From NCBI GenBank assembly GCA_030453285.1, contig JAKDKP010000121.1:1-6837 (forward strand): 6,837 nt of DNA, in the 5' to 3' direction. Shown one piece after another: positions 1 through 6,260 of the stretch. Source of the DNA: Propionibacteriales bacterium (lineage in GTDB: Bacteria; Actinomycetota; Actinomycetes; Propionibacteriales; Propionibacteriaceae). Each line of letters opens with the position of its first letter. The first letter of the stretch is position 1. The notes beneath the pieces were generated by a model, which worked only from the letters and a program-made list of their open reading frames with translations, was not told where the DNA came from and did no database searches. The position numbers and the translations under genes are program-made.

Positions 1-1433
1 TCGCGCTGCTGCGCGAACTCGGTGCCCATGAACAGCAACTGTTTGCCCGGGTGCGACCACTGGAAGGCGTAGAACGCCTTCAGGGTGGCGAATTTTCGCC
101 ACTCGTCCTCCGGCACCCGTTCGTACATCGACCCTTTGCCGTGCACGACCTCGTCGTGGCTGATCGGCAGGATGAAGTTCTCCGAGTAGGCGTACGCCAT
201 CGCGAACGTCAGCTCGTTGAGGTGGTACGGACGATGCACCGGCTGACGCCCCAGATAGCGCAGAGAATCGTTCATCCAGCCCATGTTCCACTTGAATCCG
301 AAGCCGAGTCCGCCCTGGTCGACTGGCCTGGTGACGCCGGGAAAGGAGGTGGACTCCTCGGCAATCATGATCACCCCTGGCTTCTCGCCATACAAGTGCC
401 GGTTGACCTGTTGGAGGAGCTCGATGGCCTCGAGGTTCTCGTTGCCGCCGTACTTGTTCGGGGTCCACTGGCCTTCGGGCCGGGAGTAATCGAGGTAGAG
501 CATCGAGGCGACCGCATCCACCCGTAGGGCGTCGATGTGGAACTCGTCGACCCACCAGTAGGCGTTCGAGACCAGGAACGACTTCACCTCGGGCCGGCCG
601 AAGTCGAAGATCCACGAACCCCAGTCCGGGTGCCAGCCGCGACGGGGGTCGGGATGCTCATAGATCGGCGTCCCGTCGAACGTGGCCAGCGCCCACTCGT
701 CGGTGGCGAAGTGTCCCGGCACCCAGTCGATGATCACTCCGATTCCGGCCCGGTGCAGGGCGTTGACCAGGTGACGGAATTCGTCGGGATTGCCGAGCCG
801 GCTGACGGGGGCGAAGAACCCGGTCAGGTGATAACCCCAGGATCCGCGGTAGGGGTGCTCGGCGACCGGCAGGAATTCCACGTGGGTGAAGCCCTGCTCG
901 GTGACGTAGTCGACGAGTTGTTCGGCGAGCTCCAGATAGGTCAGGCCCTGACGCCACGACCCCAGATGCACCTCGTAGATGCTCATCGGCGCGGCATGCG
1001 GTTGACGCTCCCCGCGATACCACAGCCATTCGTCGTCGCTCCACTCGAACCCGGACGCGTACACGATGCTGGCGGTGTGCGGCGCCGCTGCACAGAACCG
1101 TGCCATCGGGTCCGCCTTCAAGCGCCACACGTCGTCGGCGCCGAGGACCTCGAACTTGTACAGGGCGCCGCTGCCCACACCGGGGAGGAAGCATGCCCAG
1201 ACTCCGGTGCCGTCGATCCGCTCCATCGGTGTCTGTTCGCCGTTCCAGCCGTTGAAGTCACCGACCAACCGGACCTGGCGCGCATGCGGCGCCCACACCG
1301 AGAAGCGTGTTCCGCCGGTGCCCTGGGGATCGTCGGCGGCCATCGGGATCGCGCCGAGTCGACGCCACAGCTCGTGATCATGACCCTCGTGGAATCCGCT
1401 CAGGTCGACGGCGGAGAGTCCTGGGATGCTCAT
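1..1433 (-). CDS. glgB: 1,4-alpha-glucan branching enzyme GlgB (GH13), 3' end cut by window edge
   Basis: GlgB cuts alpha-1,4-glucan chains and re-attaches them as alpha-1,6 branches, a cytoplasmic step of glycogen synthesis. Reading from the ATG at 1433, the frame stays open for 477 codons to the left edge, so the C-terminal part of the barrel and the C-terminal beta domain are missing. A CBM48-type beta-sandwich covers roughly residues 40-125 (FSVWAPHA, VGDFNGWNG), followed by the GH13 barrel from about residue 150. Catalytic motifs are intact: DWVPGHF (236-242), RVDAVASMLYLDYSR with nucleophile Asp306, IAEESTSFPG with the acid/base at the Glu359/Glu360 pair, and SHDEVVHGK with Asp427. The nucleophile is about 100 residues earlier than in E. 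coli GlgB (Asp405), so the extra N-terminal N1 domain is absent. The start is fixed by an AGGAGG 7 bases upstream. The gene is divergent from the lipoate ligase and reads the same way as the maltokinase and glgE. Identification is firm. Confidence 0.96.
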   Translation of the reverse strand, partial: MSIPGLSAVDLSGFHEGHDHELWRRLGAIPMAADDPQGTGGTRFSVWAPHARQVRLVGDFNGWNGEQTPMERIDGTGVWACFLPGVGSGALYKFEVLGADDVWRLKADPMARFCAAAPHTASIVYASGFEWSDDEWLWYRGERQPHAAPMSIYEVHLGSWRQGLTYLELAEQLVDYVTEQGFTHVEFLPVAEHPYRGSWGYHLTGFFAPVSRLGNPDEFRHLVNALHRAGIGVIIDWVPGHFATDEWALATFDGTPIYEHPDPRRGWHPDWGSWIFDFGRPEVKSFLVSNAYWWVDEFHIDALRVDAVASMLYLDYSRPEGQWTPNKYGGNENLEAIELLQQVNRHLYGEKPGVIMIAEESTSFPGVTRPVDQGGLGFGFKWNMGWMNDSLRYLGRQPVHRPYHLNELTFAMAYAYSENFILPISHDEVVHGKGSMYERVPEDEWRKFATLKAFYAFQWSHPGKQLLFMGTEFAQQR

Positions 1434-1585
1434 GTTGCGTCCTCCTGTCGTCAAGTGGGCCGGTCCGGTCACGTCCGCAACCGATGTGCACCCCTGCGCA
1501 GTCTGCCACTGTCGGGCCCAGGCATCGCGCCAAGGCAACTGCCCGGACGGGGAACAACCACTCGATCCGGGCCGTTGTGCCGGAT
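1434..1585. other. Divergent intergenic region between glgB and lipoate ligase
   Basis: This 152-bp gap must hold the promoters of two divergent genes. Apart from the glgB ribosome binding site, I see no convincing -10/-35 pair on either strand, because the region is very AT-poor. On the plus strand the ligase frame stays open through the whole gap, including an ATG at 1484 and a GTG at 1577, so part of it may be coding if translation starts upstream of 1586. Nothing before about 1610 resembles the conserved part of the ligase family, apart from the duplicated block at 1580-1600. Confidence 0.5.
1441..1446 (-). promoter_or_regulatory. Ribosome binding site of glgB
   Basis: On the minus strand this is a perfect AGGAGG, separated by 7 bases from the ATG at 1433. 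It decides the glgB start and supports the short form of the enzyme without the N1 domain. It is the only strong Shine-Dalgarno sequence seen in front of any gene in this window. Confidence 0.85.
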
Positions 1586-1621
1586 GTGCATGGTGATCAC
1601 CCAGATGTCCACGGCGAGTAC
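1580..1621 (+). repeat. Imperfect tandem duplication of 21 bp at the 5' end of the ligase gene
   Basis: Copy 1 (1580-1600) and copy 2 (1601-1621) match at 15 of 21 positions and read PDVHGDH and PDVHGEY in the ligase frame. Five of the six mismatches fall at third codon positions. The second copy leads into the conserved domain (HGEYK), while GTG 1586, the likely start, lies in the first copy and aligns with a GTC in the second. Confidence 0.6.
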
Positions 1622-2656
1622 AAGGTCCCGGGCGGCAAGCTCGTGGTGGCCGACCTCGACGTCGGTGACGACACGGTCCTGCGAGCCCAGATCAGCGGGG
1701 ACTTCTTCCTCGAACCCGACGATGCCCTGCCACGCATCAACGCCGCGCTGACCGGTACACCGGTCGACATGCCGGCAGCGCAGGTCGCCGCTCGGGTCAG
1801 GGCCGTCCTCGGCGACGGAGTGGAGATGCTCGGCTTCTCCCCCGAGGCCGTCGCGGTTGCTGTCCGGCGGGCGCTGACCGGAGCGACCGGCTGGCACGAC
1901 CACCAATGGCAGTTCGTGCACGACGCCCCGCGGGCACCGGCCCTGCAGATGGCGCTGGATGAGGTACTGACCGAGGAGGTGGGATCGGGGGCACGCCCAC
2001 CGACCCTGCGGGTCTGGGAGTGGGCGTCGAATGCAGTGATCATCGGCAGCTTCCAGTCCGTGCGCAACGAGGTGGACCTGGCCGGCGCCGCCGAGCACGA
2101 CGTGACCGTCGTCCGGCGGATCAGCGGTGGCGGCGCGATGTTCGTCGAGCCGGGCAACACCATCACCTACTCGTTGTACGTTCCCGAGTCGCTGGTCTCG
2201 GGGTTGTCGTACGTCGAGTCGTACGCGTTCCTCGACGACTGGGTGCTCGGTGCCCTCAACGACCTCGGGATTGCTGCCACGTACCAGCCGATCAACGACA
2301 TCACCTCACCTGCCGGCAAGATCGCCGGTGCGGCGCAGAAGCGGTTTGCCGGTGGCGCGGTGCTGCATCACGTGACGATGGCCTACGACATGGACGCGGC
2401 AAAGATGGTCCAGGTGCTGCGGATCGGCCGGGAGAAGTTGTCGGACAAGGGGACCAGGAGCGCGGCCAAGCGGGTCGACCCGTTGCGCAGTCAGACCGGT
2501 CTCGAACGTGCCGAGGTCATCGACCGGATGGTTGCTTCGTTCGGCGGACGGTACGGCCTGGCACCCGGCTGGATCGCTGAAGAATCCGTGGCCGAGGCCG
2601 AGGAGCGCGTGATCAGGAAGTTCGGGACCGACGCCTGGCTGCACCGGGTGCCCTAG
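1586..2656 (+). CDS. Lipoate-protein ligase with N-terminal accessory (LplB-like) domain
   Basis: Lipoate ligases activate lipoate with ATP and attach it to a lysine of lipoyl domains in 2-oxoacid dehydrogenases or GcvH, in the cytoplasm. Counting from the GTG at 1586 (356 aa), residues about 10-100 resemble the accessory domain found C-terminally in E. coli LplA or as separate LplB in archaea: VPGGKLVVADL (14-24) and ISGDFFLEP (36-44). Residues about 105-345 form the biotin/lipoate ligase catalytic domain: ALDEVL (123-128), RRISGGGAMF (177-186) matching the lipoyl-AMP loop, and NDIT followed by AGKIAGAAQKR with Lys245 at the position of E. coli Lys133. The catalytic motifs therefore look functional. 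The start is uncertain: there is no Shine-Dalgarno, and GTG 1577 and ATG 1484 are in-frame alternatives. The gene is convergent with the maltokinase, with only 4 bp between the stop codons. The exact substrate (lipoate or octanoate) cannot be told from sequence, so no symbol is assigned. Confidence 0.85.
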   Translation: MHGDHPDVHGEYKVPGGKLVVADLDVGDDTVLRAQISGDFFLEPDDALPRINAALTGTPVDMPAAQVAARVRAVLGDGVEMLGFSPEAVAVAVRRALTGATGWHDHQWQFVHDAPRAPALQMALDEVLTEEVGSGARPPTLRVWEWASNAVIIGSFQSVRNEVDLAGAAEHDVTVVRRISGGGAMFVEPGNTITYSLYVPESLVSGLSYVESYAFLDDWVLGALNDLGIAATYQPINDITSPAGKIAGAAQKRFAGGAVLHHVTMAYDMDAAKMVQVLRIGREKLSDKGTRSAAKRVDPLRSQTGLERAEVIDRMVASFGGRYGLAPGWIAEESVAEAEERVIRKFGTDAWLHRVP

Positions 2657-2660
2657 GCCC

Positions 2661-3992
2661 TCAGTGGGCGAGCGCGGCCACGTCATGCAGCGGGATGTGC
2701 ACCCAGTCCGGTCGATTCCGGGTCTCGTACATGATTTCGTACGCGGCCCGGTCAGCGATCTGGGCCGTCAGGAGATCCTGCTCTGCGAGCGTGCAGCCGC
2801 TCGGGCGATAGCCAGCCAGGAAGGCATCGCTGGCCTCGGCAGCCCAGGCGCGGGCCGCCGCCTCATCGCCGTCAACCGAAGCCGCGACATAGCTGAACGA
2901 GCGCAGGATGCCGGCCACGTCCCGCCACGGGGAGGCGGGCATTCTGCGCTGTGCCATCGACTTCACCGGCTCGCCTTCGAAGTCGATGATCTTCCAGCCC
3001 GTACGGGAGTGCAGGACCTGACCCAGGTGCAGGTCACCATGCACCGGTTGGACGTCGATCGTGCGGCCCCGCAGGACCGCGAAGCGCTGCCGCAGACCGT
3101 CGGCGTACGGGGCAAGTACGTCGGCGACGGCGATGGCCTCGGCAAGCTGCTGATCCAGCGTGTCGGCCAGCGCATCACCGCTGATCCGGGCGTCATCGAC
3201 GTCGGCGGCCAGCGATTGGTGCACGCGGTGCAGGGCAGCACCAAGCTCCCCGGCCTCCCGCGCGAAGGAGGCACCGCTGGCGCACATCTGCAGGGCCAGG
3301 CTCCACCCGTCCTGGACTCCGGCGAACTGTTCGATGATCATGGCCAAGTCGACGTCGTGGGTTCCGCCATCACCGGTGATCCAACGAGCCTCGACCCAGC
3401 CGTGCAGAGCCGCGATGTCGGTGTTGCCCGCGTCGGCCAGGTCACGATGGCGTTCGATGTCGAGATTGCGTCCGGGTTCGAGCTTGCGGAACAGCTTCAT
3501 GATCAACGTCTCGCCGATGATCAGAGAGGTGTTGGACTGTTCACCACCGAAGACACTGACGTCCTCGTCGAGTGAAGCCGCCGCGGAGTCATCGGCTCCG
3601 ATGACCAACTCGGCTCCGATCCCGTCGGTCGTCGCGTCCTGTGTGAGCACCTGCTCGGTCGCCATCGCCTGCCACAGCAGCCGTCTGGTCCGTGGATCGG
3701 TGCAGGCATCACCAACGGAGACCCTGCCGTGACCAGGCAGCGTCACGGCGCCAAAGTTGTCGGCGAGGTCTCCGTACGCGAGCAGCAGGTGGTAGTGCTC
3801 GACCTGGTCGGGATAGGTGATCACCGCAATCTCGGACCGGACACCCGGCGAGACGTCAGTGGGCGTCACGTACCAGGGCAGCGGGATCACTGCGGAGAGT
3901 TCCCCGGAGCCGCCTTTGCCGCCGAACCACCGCGCCGACCGCAGGTGCGCCCACAGTGCGTTGCGGGCCTCATCGGGCCAGTCGGTGATCAT
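2661..3992 (-). CDS. mak: Maltokinase (Mak/Pep2), ATP + maltose to maltose 1-phosphate
   Basis: Maltokinase phosphorylates maltose with ATP to give maltose 1-phosphate, the donor used by GlgE. The protein has 443 residues, close to the roughly 455 of the M. tuberculosis enzyme. The N-terminal cap domain shows the typical RWFGGKG (21-27). The ATP-binding lobe has EQSNTSLIIG (151-160) and MKLFRKLEPG with Lys166. The catalytic lobe has the aminoglycoside-phosphotransferase-like VHGDLHLGQ with Asp320 and IIDFEGEP with metal-binding Asp337. The end carries the characteristic YEIMYETRNRPDW (418-430). The ATG at 3992 is chosen because it fits the family N-terminus and lies 10 bases past the glgE stop; no Shine-Dalgarno is visible, so it is probably translationally coupled to glgE. 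An in-frame ATG at 4031, overlapping glgE by 29 bases, is a less likely alternative. In many actinomycetes mak sits next to or fused with treS; here treS is absent. Identification is firm. Confidence 0.94.
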   Translation of the reverse strand: MITDWPDEARNALWAHLRSARWFGGKGGSGELSAVIPLPWYVTPTDVSPGVRSEIAVITYPDQVEHYHLLLAYGDLADNFGAVTLPGHGRVSVGDACTDPRTRRLLWQAMATEQVLTQDATTDGIGAELVIGADDSAAASLDEDVSVFGGEQSNTSLIIGETLIMKLFRKLEPGRNLDIERHRDLADAGNTDIAALHGWVEARWITGDGGTHDVDLAMIIEQFAGVQDGWSLALQMCASGASFAREAGELGAALHRVHQSLAADVDDARISGDALADTLDQQLAEAIAVADVLAPYADGLRQRFAVLRGRTIDVQPVHGDLHLGQVLHSRTGWKIIDFEGEPVKSMAQRRMPASPWRDVAGILRSFSYVAASVDGDEAAARAWAAEASDAFLAGYRPSGCTLAEQDLLTAQIADRAAYEIMYETRNRPDWVHIPLHDVAALAH

Positions 3993-4005
3993 CGGCGCCG
4001 CATCA
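3989..4005 (-). promoter_or_regulatory. Candidate translational-coupling junction with a 4-codon mini-ORF
   Basis: On the minus strand the junction reads TGATGCGGCGCCGATGA. The glgE stop TGA (4005-4003) shares its last A with an ATG (4003-4001). That ATG opens a mini-ORF, Met-Arg-Arg-Arg, whose own stop TGA (3991-3989) overlaps the maltokinase ATG (3992-3990). Terminating ribosomes could restart twice through TGATG and ATGA overlaps. What is seen is the arrangement; the relay function is inference. Chance occurrence is possible at this length. Confidence 0.4.
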
Positions 4006-6141
4006 CTGCACCGCGGTGACGACCAGGACATGCGCAGGGGTCTGCGGCGACAGGCGGACGTAGTTGTGCGGACCCCAGTGCCACTCCTGCCCGGACAGTT
4101 CGTCTCGCACGGCGAGCACGGCCCGGGCATCGACGCCGAGGGCGGTCAGATCGAGCTGCACCAGCCCTTCGACGACCCGATGCGGATCCAGCGAGCACAC
4201 AATGATCACGCGTGAGGTTCCGTCGATCTTGGAATACGCGATCAGGTCGTCGCTGGTGGTGCGGTGGAAAGTGATGTCCCGCAACTGCTGCAGAGCGGGC
4301 TGTTGGCGACGTACCTCGTTGAGCCGGGTGATCAGCGGCGCCAGCGATTCCCCGCACGCCTCGGCGGCGGCGAAGTCGCGCGGCCGGTACTGGTACTTCT
4401 CCGAGTCAAGGTATTCCCCCGACCCGGGCTGCACGGCCTGGTTCTCGAAGAGTTCGTAGCCCGAATAGACGCCCCACAACGGCGACAGCGTTGCGCCCAG
4501 CACGGCCCGGATCGCGAAGGCGCTGCGGCCACCGTGCTGGAGGTAGACCGGCAGGATGTCGGGGGTGTTGACGAAGAAGTTGGGCCGGATGAACGAGTCG
4601 GTGATCGTCGACAGCTCGGTCAGGTACTCGGTCAACTCTTCGGCGGTGTTGCGCCAGGTGAAATAGGTGTAGGACTGCTGGTAGCCCACCTTGCCCAGCA
4701 TGTGCATCATCTCGGGCTTGGTGAACGCCTCGGCCAGGAAGAGCACATCGGGGTCGGTGCGTCGCACCTCGGCCAGCAGCCACGCCCAGAAGTCGATCGG
4801 CTTGGTGTGCGGGTTGTCCACCCGGAAGGTGCGGATCCCGTGCGACATCCACAGACGGACGATCCGCAGCGCCTCGGCGTACATGGTCTCGCGCGCCCGG
4901 TCGAAGTTGATCGGATAGATGTCCTGGTACTTCTTCGGCGGATTCTCCGCGTAGGCGATCGTGCCGTCCGCCCGCGCGGAGAACCACTCCGGATGATCGG
5001 CGACCCATGGGTGGTCCGGGGAGGCCTGGAAGGCGAGGTCGAGGGCGATCTCAAGATCAAGTTCGCGGGCTTTGGCGACGAACCGGTCGAACGAGTCCCA
5101 GTCACCCAGATCGGGATGGATGGCATCATGGCCGCCCTCGGCGGCGCCGATCGCCCACGGGGAACCGGGATCGTTCGGTCCGGGGTCGAGGGTGTTGTTG
5201 GGGCCCTTGCGGAAGGCCGTACCGATCGGATGGATCGGCGGCAGGTAGATCACGTCGAACCCCATTGCCGCGGCTGCTTCCAGTCGCTCGTACGAGGAGT
5301 CGAACGTCCCCGAGCGCCAGGAGCCGTCGGCGTTCTGCACCGCACCCTGCGAGCGGGGGAAGAACTCGTACCAGGAGGCGAACAGGGCGGCTCGGCGGTC
5401 ACAGAAGATCGGATGTTCGGCCGTGCTGGTGACGAGGACGCGTGGGCCGTGGGTGATCATGGCCCGGCGGACGAGGTCGTTCAGTGCCAGACCCAGTCGG
5501 TCCTCGGCCTGATGGGGGGAGTGCAGGCTGGCTGCGGCTGCCCTGAGCAGGTTCGACGATGACGGGTCGCCGGCGGCCTCGGCCCGTACGGCGGCTTCGG
5601 TGAAGATCAATTCACCCTCGCGGCAGACGAGCTGGACGTCGATCCCGGCCGCGATCTTGATCTCGGCGTTGTGCACCCAGGTGGCCCAGGGGTCGTCCCA
5701 GCCTTCGATCCGGAAGGTCCACGCGCCGAGTTCGTCGAGCCGGACCCGTGCCTCCCATCGGTCGAAGCCGGCCGGTTCACAGGGGGCAATCGGAAGCCGG
5801 TGCACCGCTCCGGAGGGGCTGGTGAGGACAGCCGTCGCGTTGACCGCGTCATGGCCCTCCCGGAACACCGTTGCCCGAATCGGAATGAGTTCGCCCAGCG
5901 TGGCCTTGGCCGCGTACGCGCCGCCCTCGATCACCGGGTGCAGCTTGGTGATCGGGATGCGACCGATCTGGCTGCCGGTGGTCGGCGGGACGGCCTTGGC
6001 CTCTGCCGTCATCGCCGGCGTCTTCGGGCTGGTCTTCTTCGACGCTCGTCTGGTGGCTTTGGTCGTGCCGGCCTTGCGGGGTGCTCGTTTCTTGGCCGGC
6101 GTGGTCTCGTCGGGCGGATGGTCCGATGGTGTCGACGTCAC
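4003..6141 (-). CDS. glgE: Alpha-1,4-glucan:maltose-1-phosphate maltosyltransferase GlgE
   Basis: GlgE (GH13_3) transfers maltosyl units from maltose 1-phosphate to the non-reducing end of alpha-1,4-glucans, releasing phosphate, in the cytoplasm. The 712-residue protein begins at GTG 6141. Residues 1-57 are a low-complexity tail rich in Lys, Arg, Ala, Thr and Pro. The family start appears at IGRIPITKLHP (59-69), followed by the N-terminal beta domain, a helical segment at about 185-235 and the barrel from about 250. Catalytic motifs are RTFRVDNPHTKP with nucleophile Asp442, FLAEAFTKP with Glu471, and NTPDILP with Asp528. The first two gaps equal those of S. coelicolor GlgE (394, 423, 480), a constant offset of 48. 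IYLPPIHPIG (298-307) and SPLWGVYSGYELFE (553-566) are further family signatures. It is the upstream partner of the maltokinase. A -10 like box 7 bases before the GTG suggests a leaderless mRNA. TreS was considered and rejected because of the VDNPHTKP nucleophile motif and the phosphate-enzyme architecture. Confidence 0.96.
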   Translation of the reverse strand: MTSTPSDHPPDETTPAKKRAPRKAGTTKATRRASKKTSPKTPAMTAEAKAVPPTTGSQIGRIPITKLHPVIEGGAYAAKATLGELIPIRATVFREGHDAVNATAVLTSPSGAVHRLPIAPCEPAGFDRWEARVRLDELGAWTFRIEGWDDPWATWVHNAEIKIAAGIDVQLVCREGELIFTEAAVRAEAAGDPSSSNLLRAAAASLHSPHQAEDRLGLALNDLVRRAMITHGPRVLVTSTAEHPIFCDRRAALFASWYEFFPRSQGAVQNADGSWRSGTFDSSYERLEAAAAMGFDVIYLPPIHPIGTAFRKGPNNTLDPGPNDPGSPWAIGAAEGGHDAIHPDLGDWDSFDRFVAKARELDLEIALDLAFQASPDHPWVADHPEWFSARADGTIAYAENPPKKYQDIYPINFDRARETMYAEALRIVRLWMSHGIRTFRVDNPHTKPIDFWAWLLAEVRRTDPDVLFLAEAFTKPEMMHMLGKVGYQQSYTYFTWRNTAEELTEYLTELSTITDSFIRPNFFVNTPDILPVYLQHGGRSAFAIRAVLGATLSPLWGVYSGYELFENQAVQPGSGEYLDSEKYQYRPRDFAAAEACGESLAPLITRLNEVRRQQPALQQLRDITFHRTTSDDLIAYSKIDGTSRVIIVCSLDPHRVVEGLVQLDLTALGVDARAVLAVRDELSGQEWHWGPHNYVRLSPQTPAHVLVVTAVQ

Positions 6142-6148
6142 AGGCTAC

Positions 6149-6179
6149 AATCTATCGGTCGCCATGCCCGCGACTCCAA
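6149..6179 (-). promoter_or_regulatory. Candidate glgE promoter, leaderless
   Basis: On the minus strand TAGATT (6154-6149) fits the TANNNT -10 pattern of actinobacterial housekeeping promoters. It is followed by 7 bases and then the GTG at 6141, so transcription would begin at or beside the start codon. A weak -35 like TTGGAG lies at 6179-6174 with a 19-bp spacer. There is no Shine-Dalgarno before this GTG, which agrees with leaderless initiation. This is inference from motif and distance only. Confidence 0.4.
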
Positions 6180-6181
6180 CA

Positions 6182-6243
6182 TTCGACATCCAGTCGGCGG
6201 GACTCGCGCTGGCCGCGGCGATCTGCCTCGACTGGATGTCGAA
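6182..6243. repeat. 15-bp perfect inverted repeat with 32-bp spacer between glgX and glgE
   Basis: The left arm TTCGACATCCAGTCG (6182-6196) is the exact reverse complement of the right arm at 6229-6243. The spacer (6197-6228) contains a GCCGCGGC palindrome and could form a small inner hairpin. The element lies wholly between the glgX stop and the proposed glgE -35. No T-run follows on either strand, so a classical intrinsic terminator is not supported. An operator, a long-loop RNA hairpin or a remnant of a small mobile element are all possible. Confidence 0.75.
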
Positions 6244-6260
6244 AATGGGGTCGATTCGGC

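Noticed and set aside
1307..1585. Longer forms of the lipoate ligase starting at 1307 or 1484
   Set aside because: The 1307 start lies inside glgB. The added residues are non-conserved and arginine/serine-rich, and no ribosome binding site precedes either start. ATG 1484 cannot be fully excluded.
1592..1601. Perfect 10-bp palindrome GGTGATCACC near the ligase start as an operator
   Set aside because: The same decamer also occurs inside the maltokinase coding region around 3816-3825 as ordinary Val-Ile-Thr codons, so it is not specific.
537..1751. Long plus-strand open frame across glgB
   Set aside because: It is antisense to intact GlgB catalytic motifs and the product has no recognisable domain. 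GC-rich codon bias opens such frames.
2657..2669. Small hairpin GCCC-TCAGT-GGGC at the convergent junction as a bidirectional terminator
   Set aside because: A 4-bp stem without a T-run on either side is too weak in this GC-rich DNA.
2664..3575. 303-codon plus-strand open frame across the maltokinase gene
   Set aside because: It is a mirror of the kinase coding sequence, which carries all expected motifs on the minus strand.
4264..5562. 432-codon plus-strand open frame across glgE
   Set aside because: It is the reverse of the conserved GlgE barrel; the translation is rich in Arg, Gly and Val with no motif, and there is no start signal.
6182..6243. Inverted repeat as an intrinsic terminator or insertion sequence
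   Set aside because: The 32-nt loop and lack of a T-run argue against a terminator. There is no transposase and no target duplication, so only a neutral repeat call is made.
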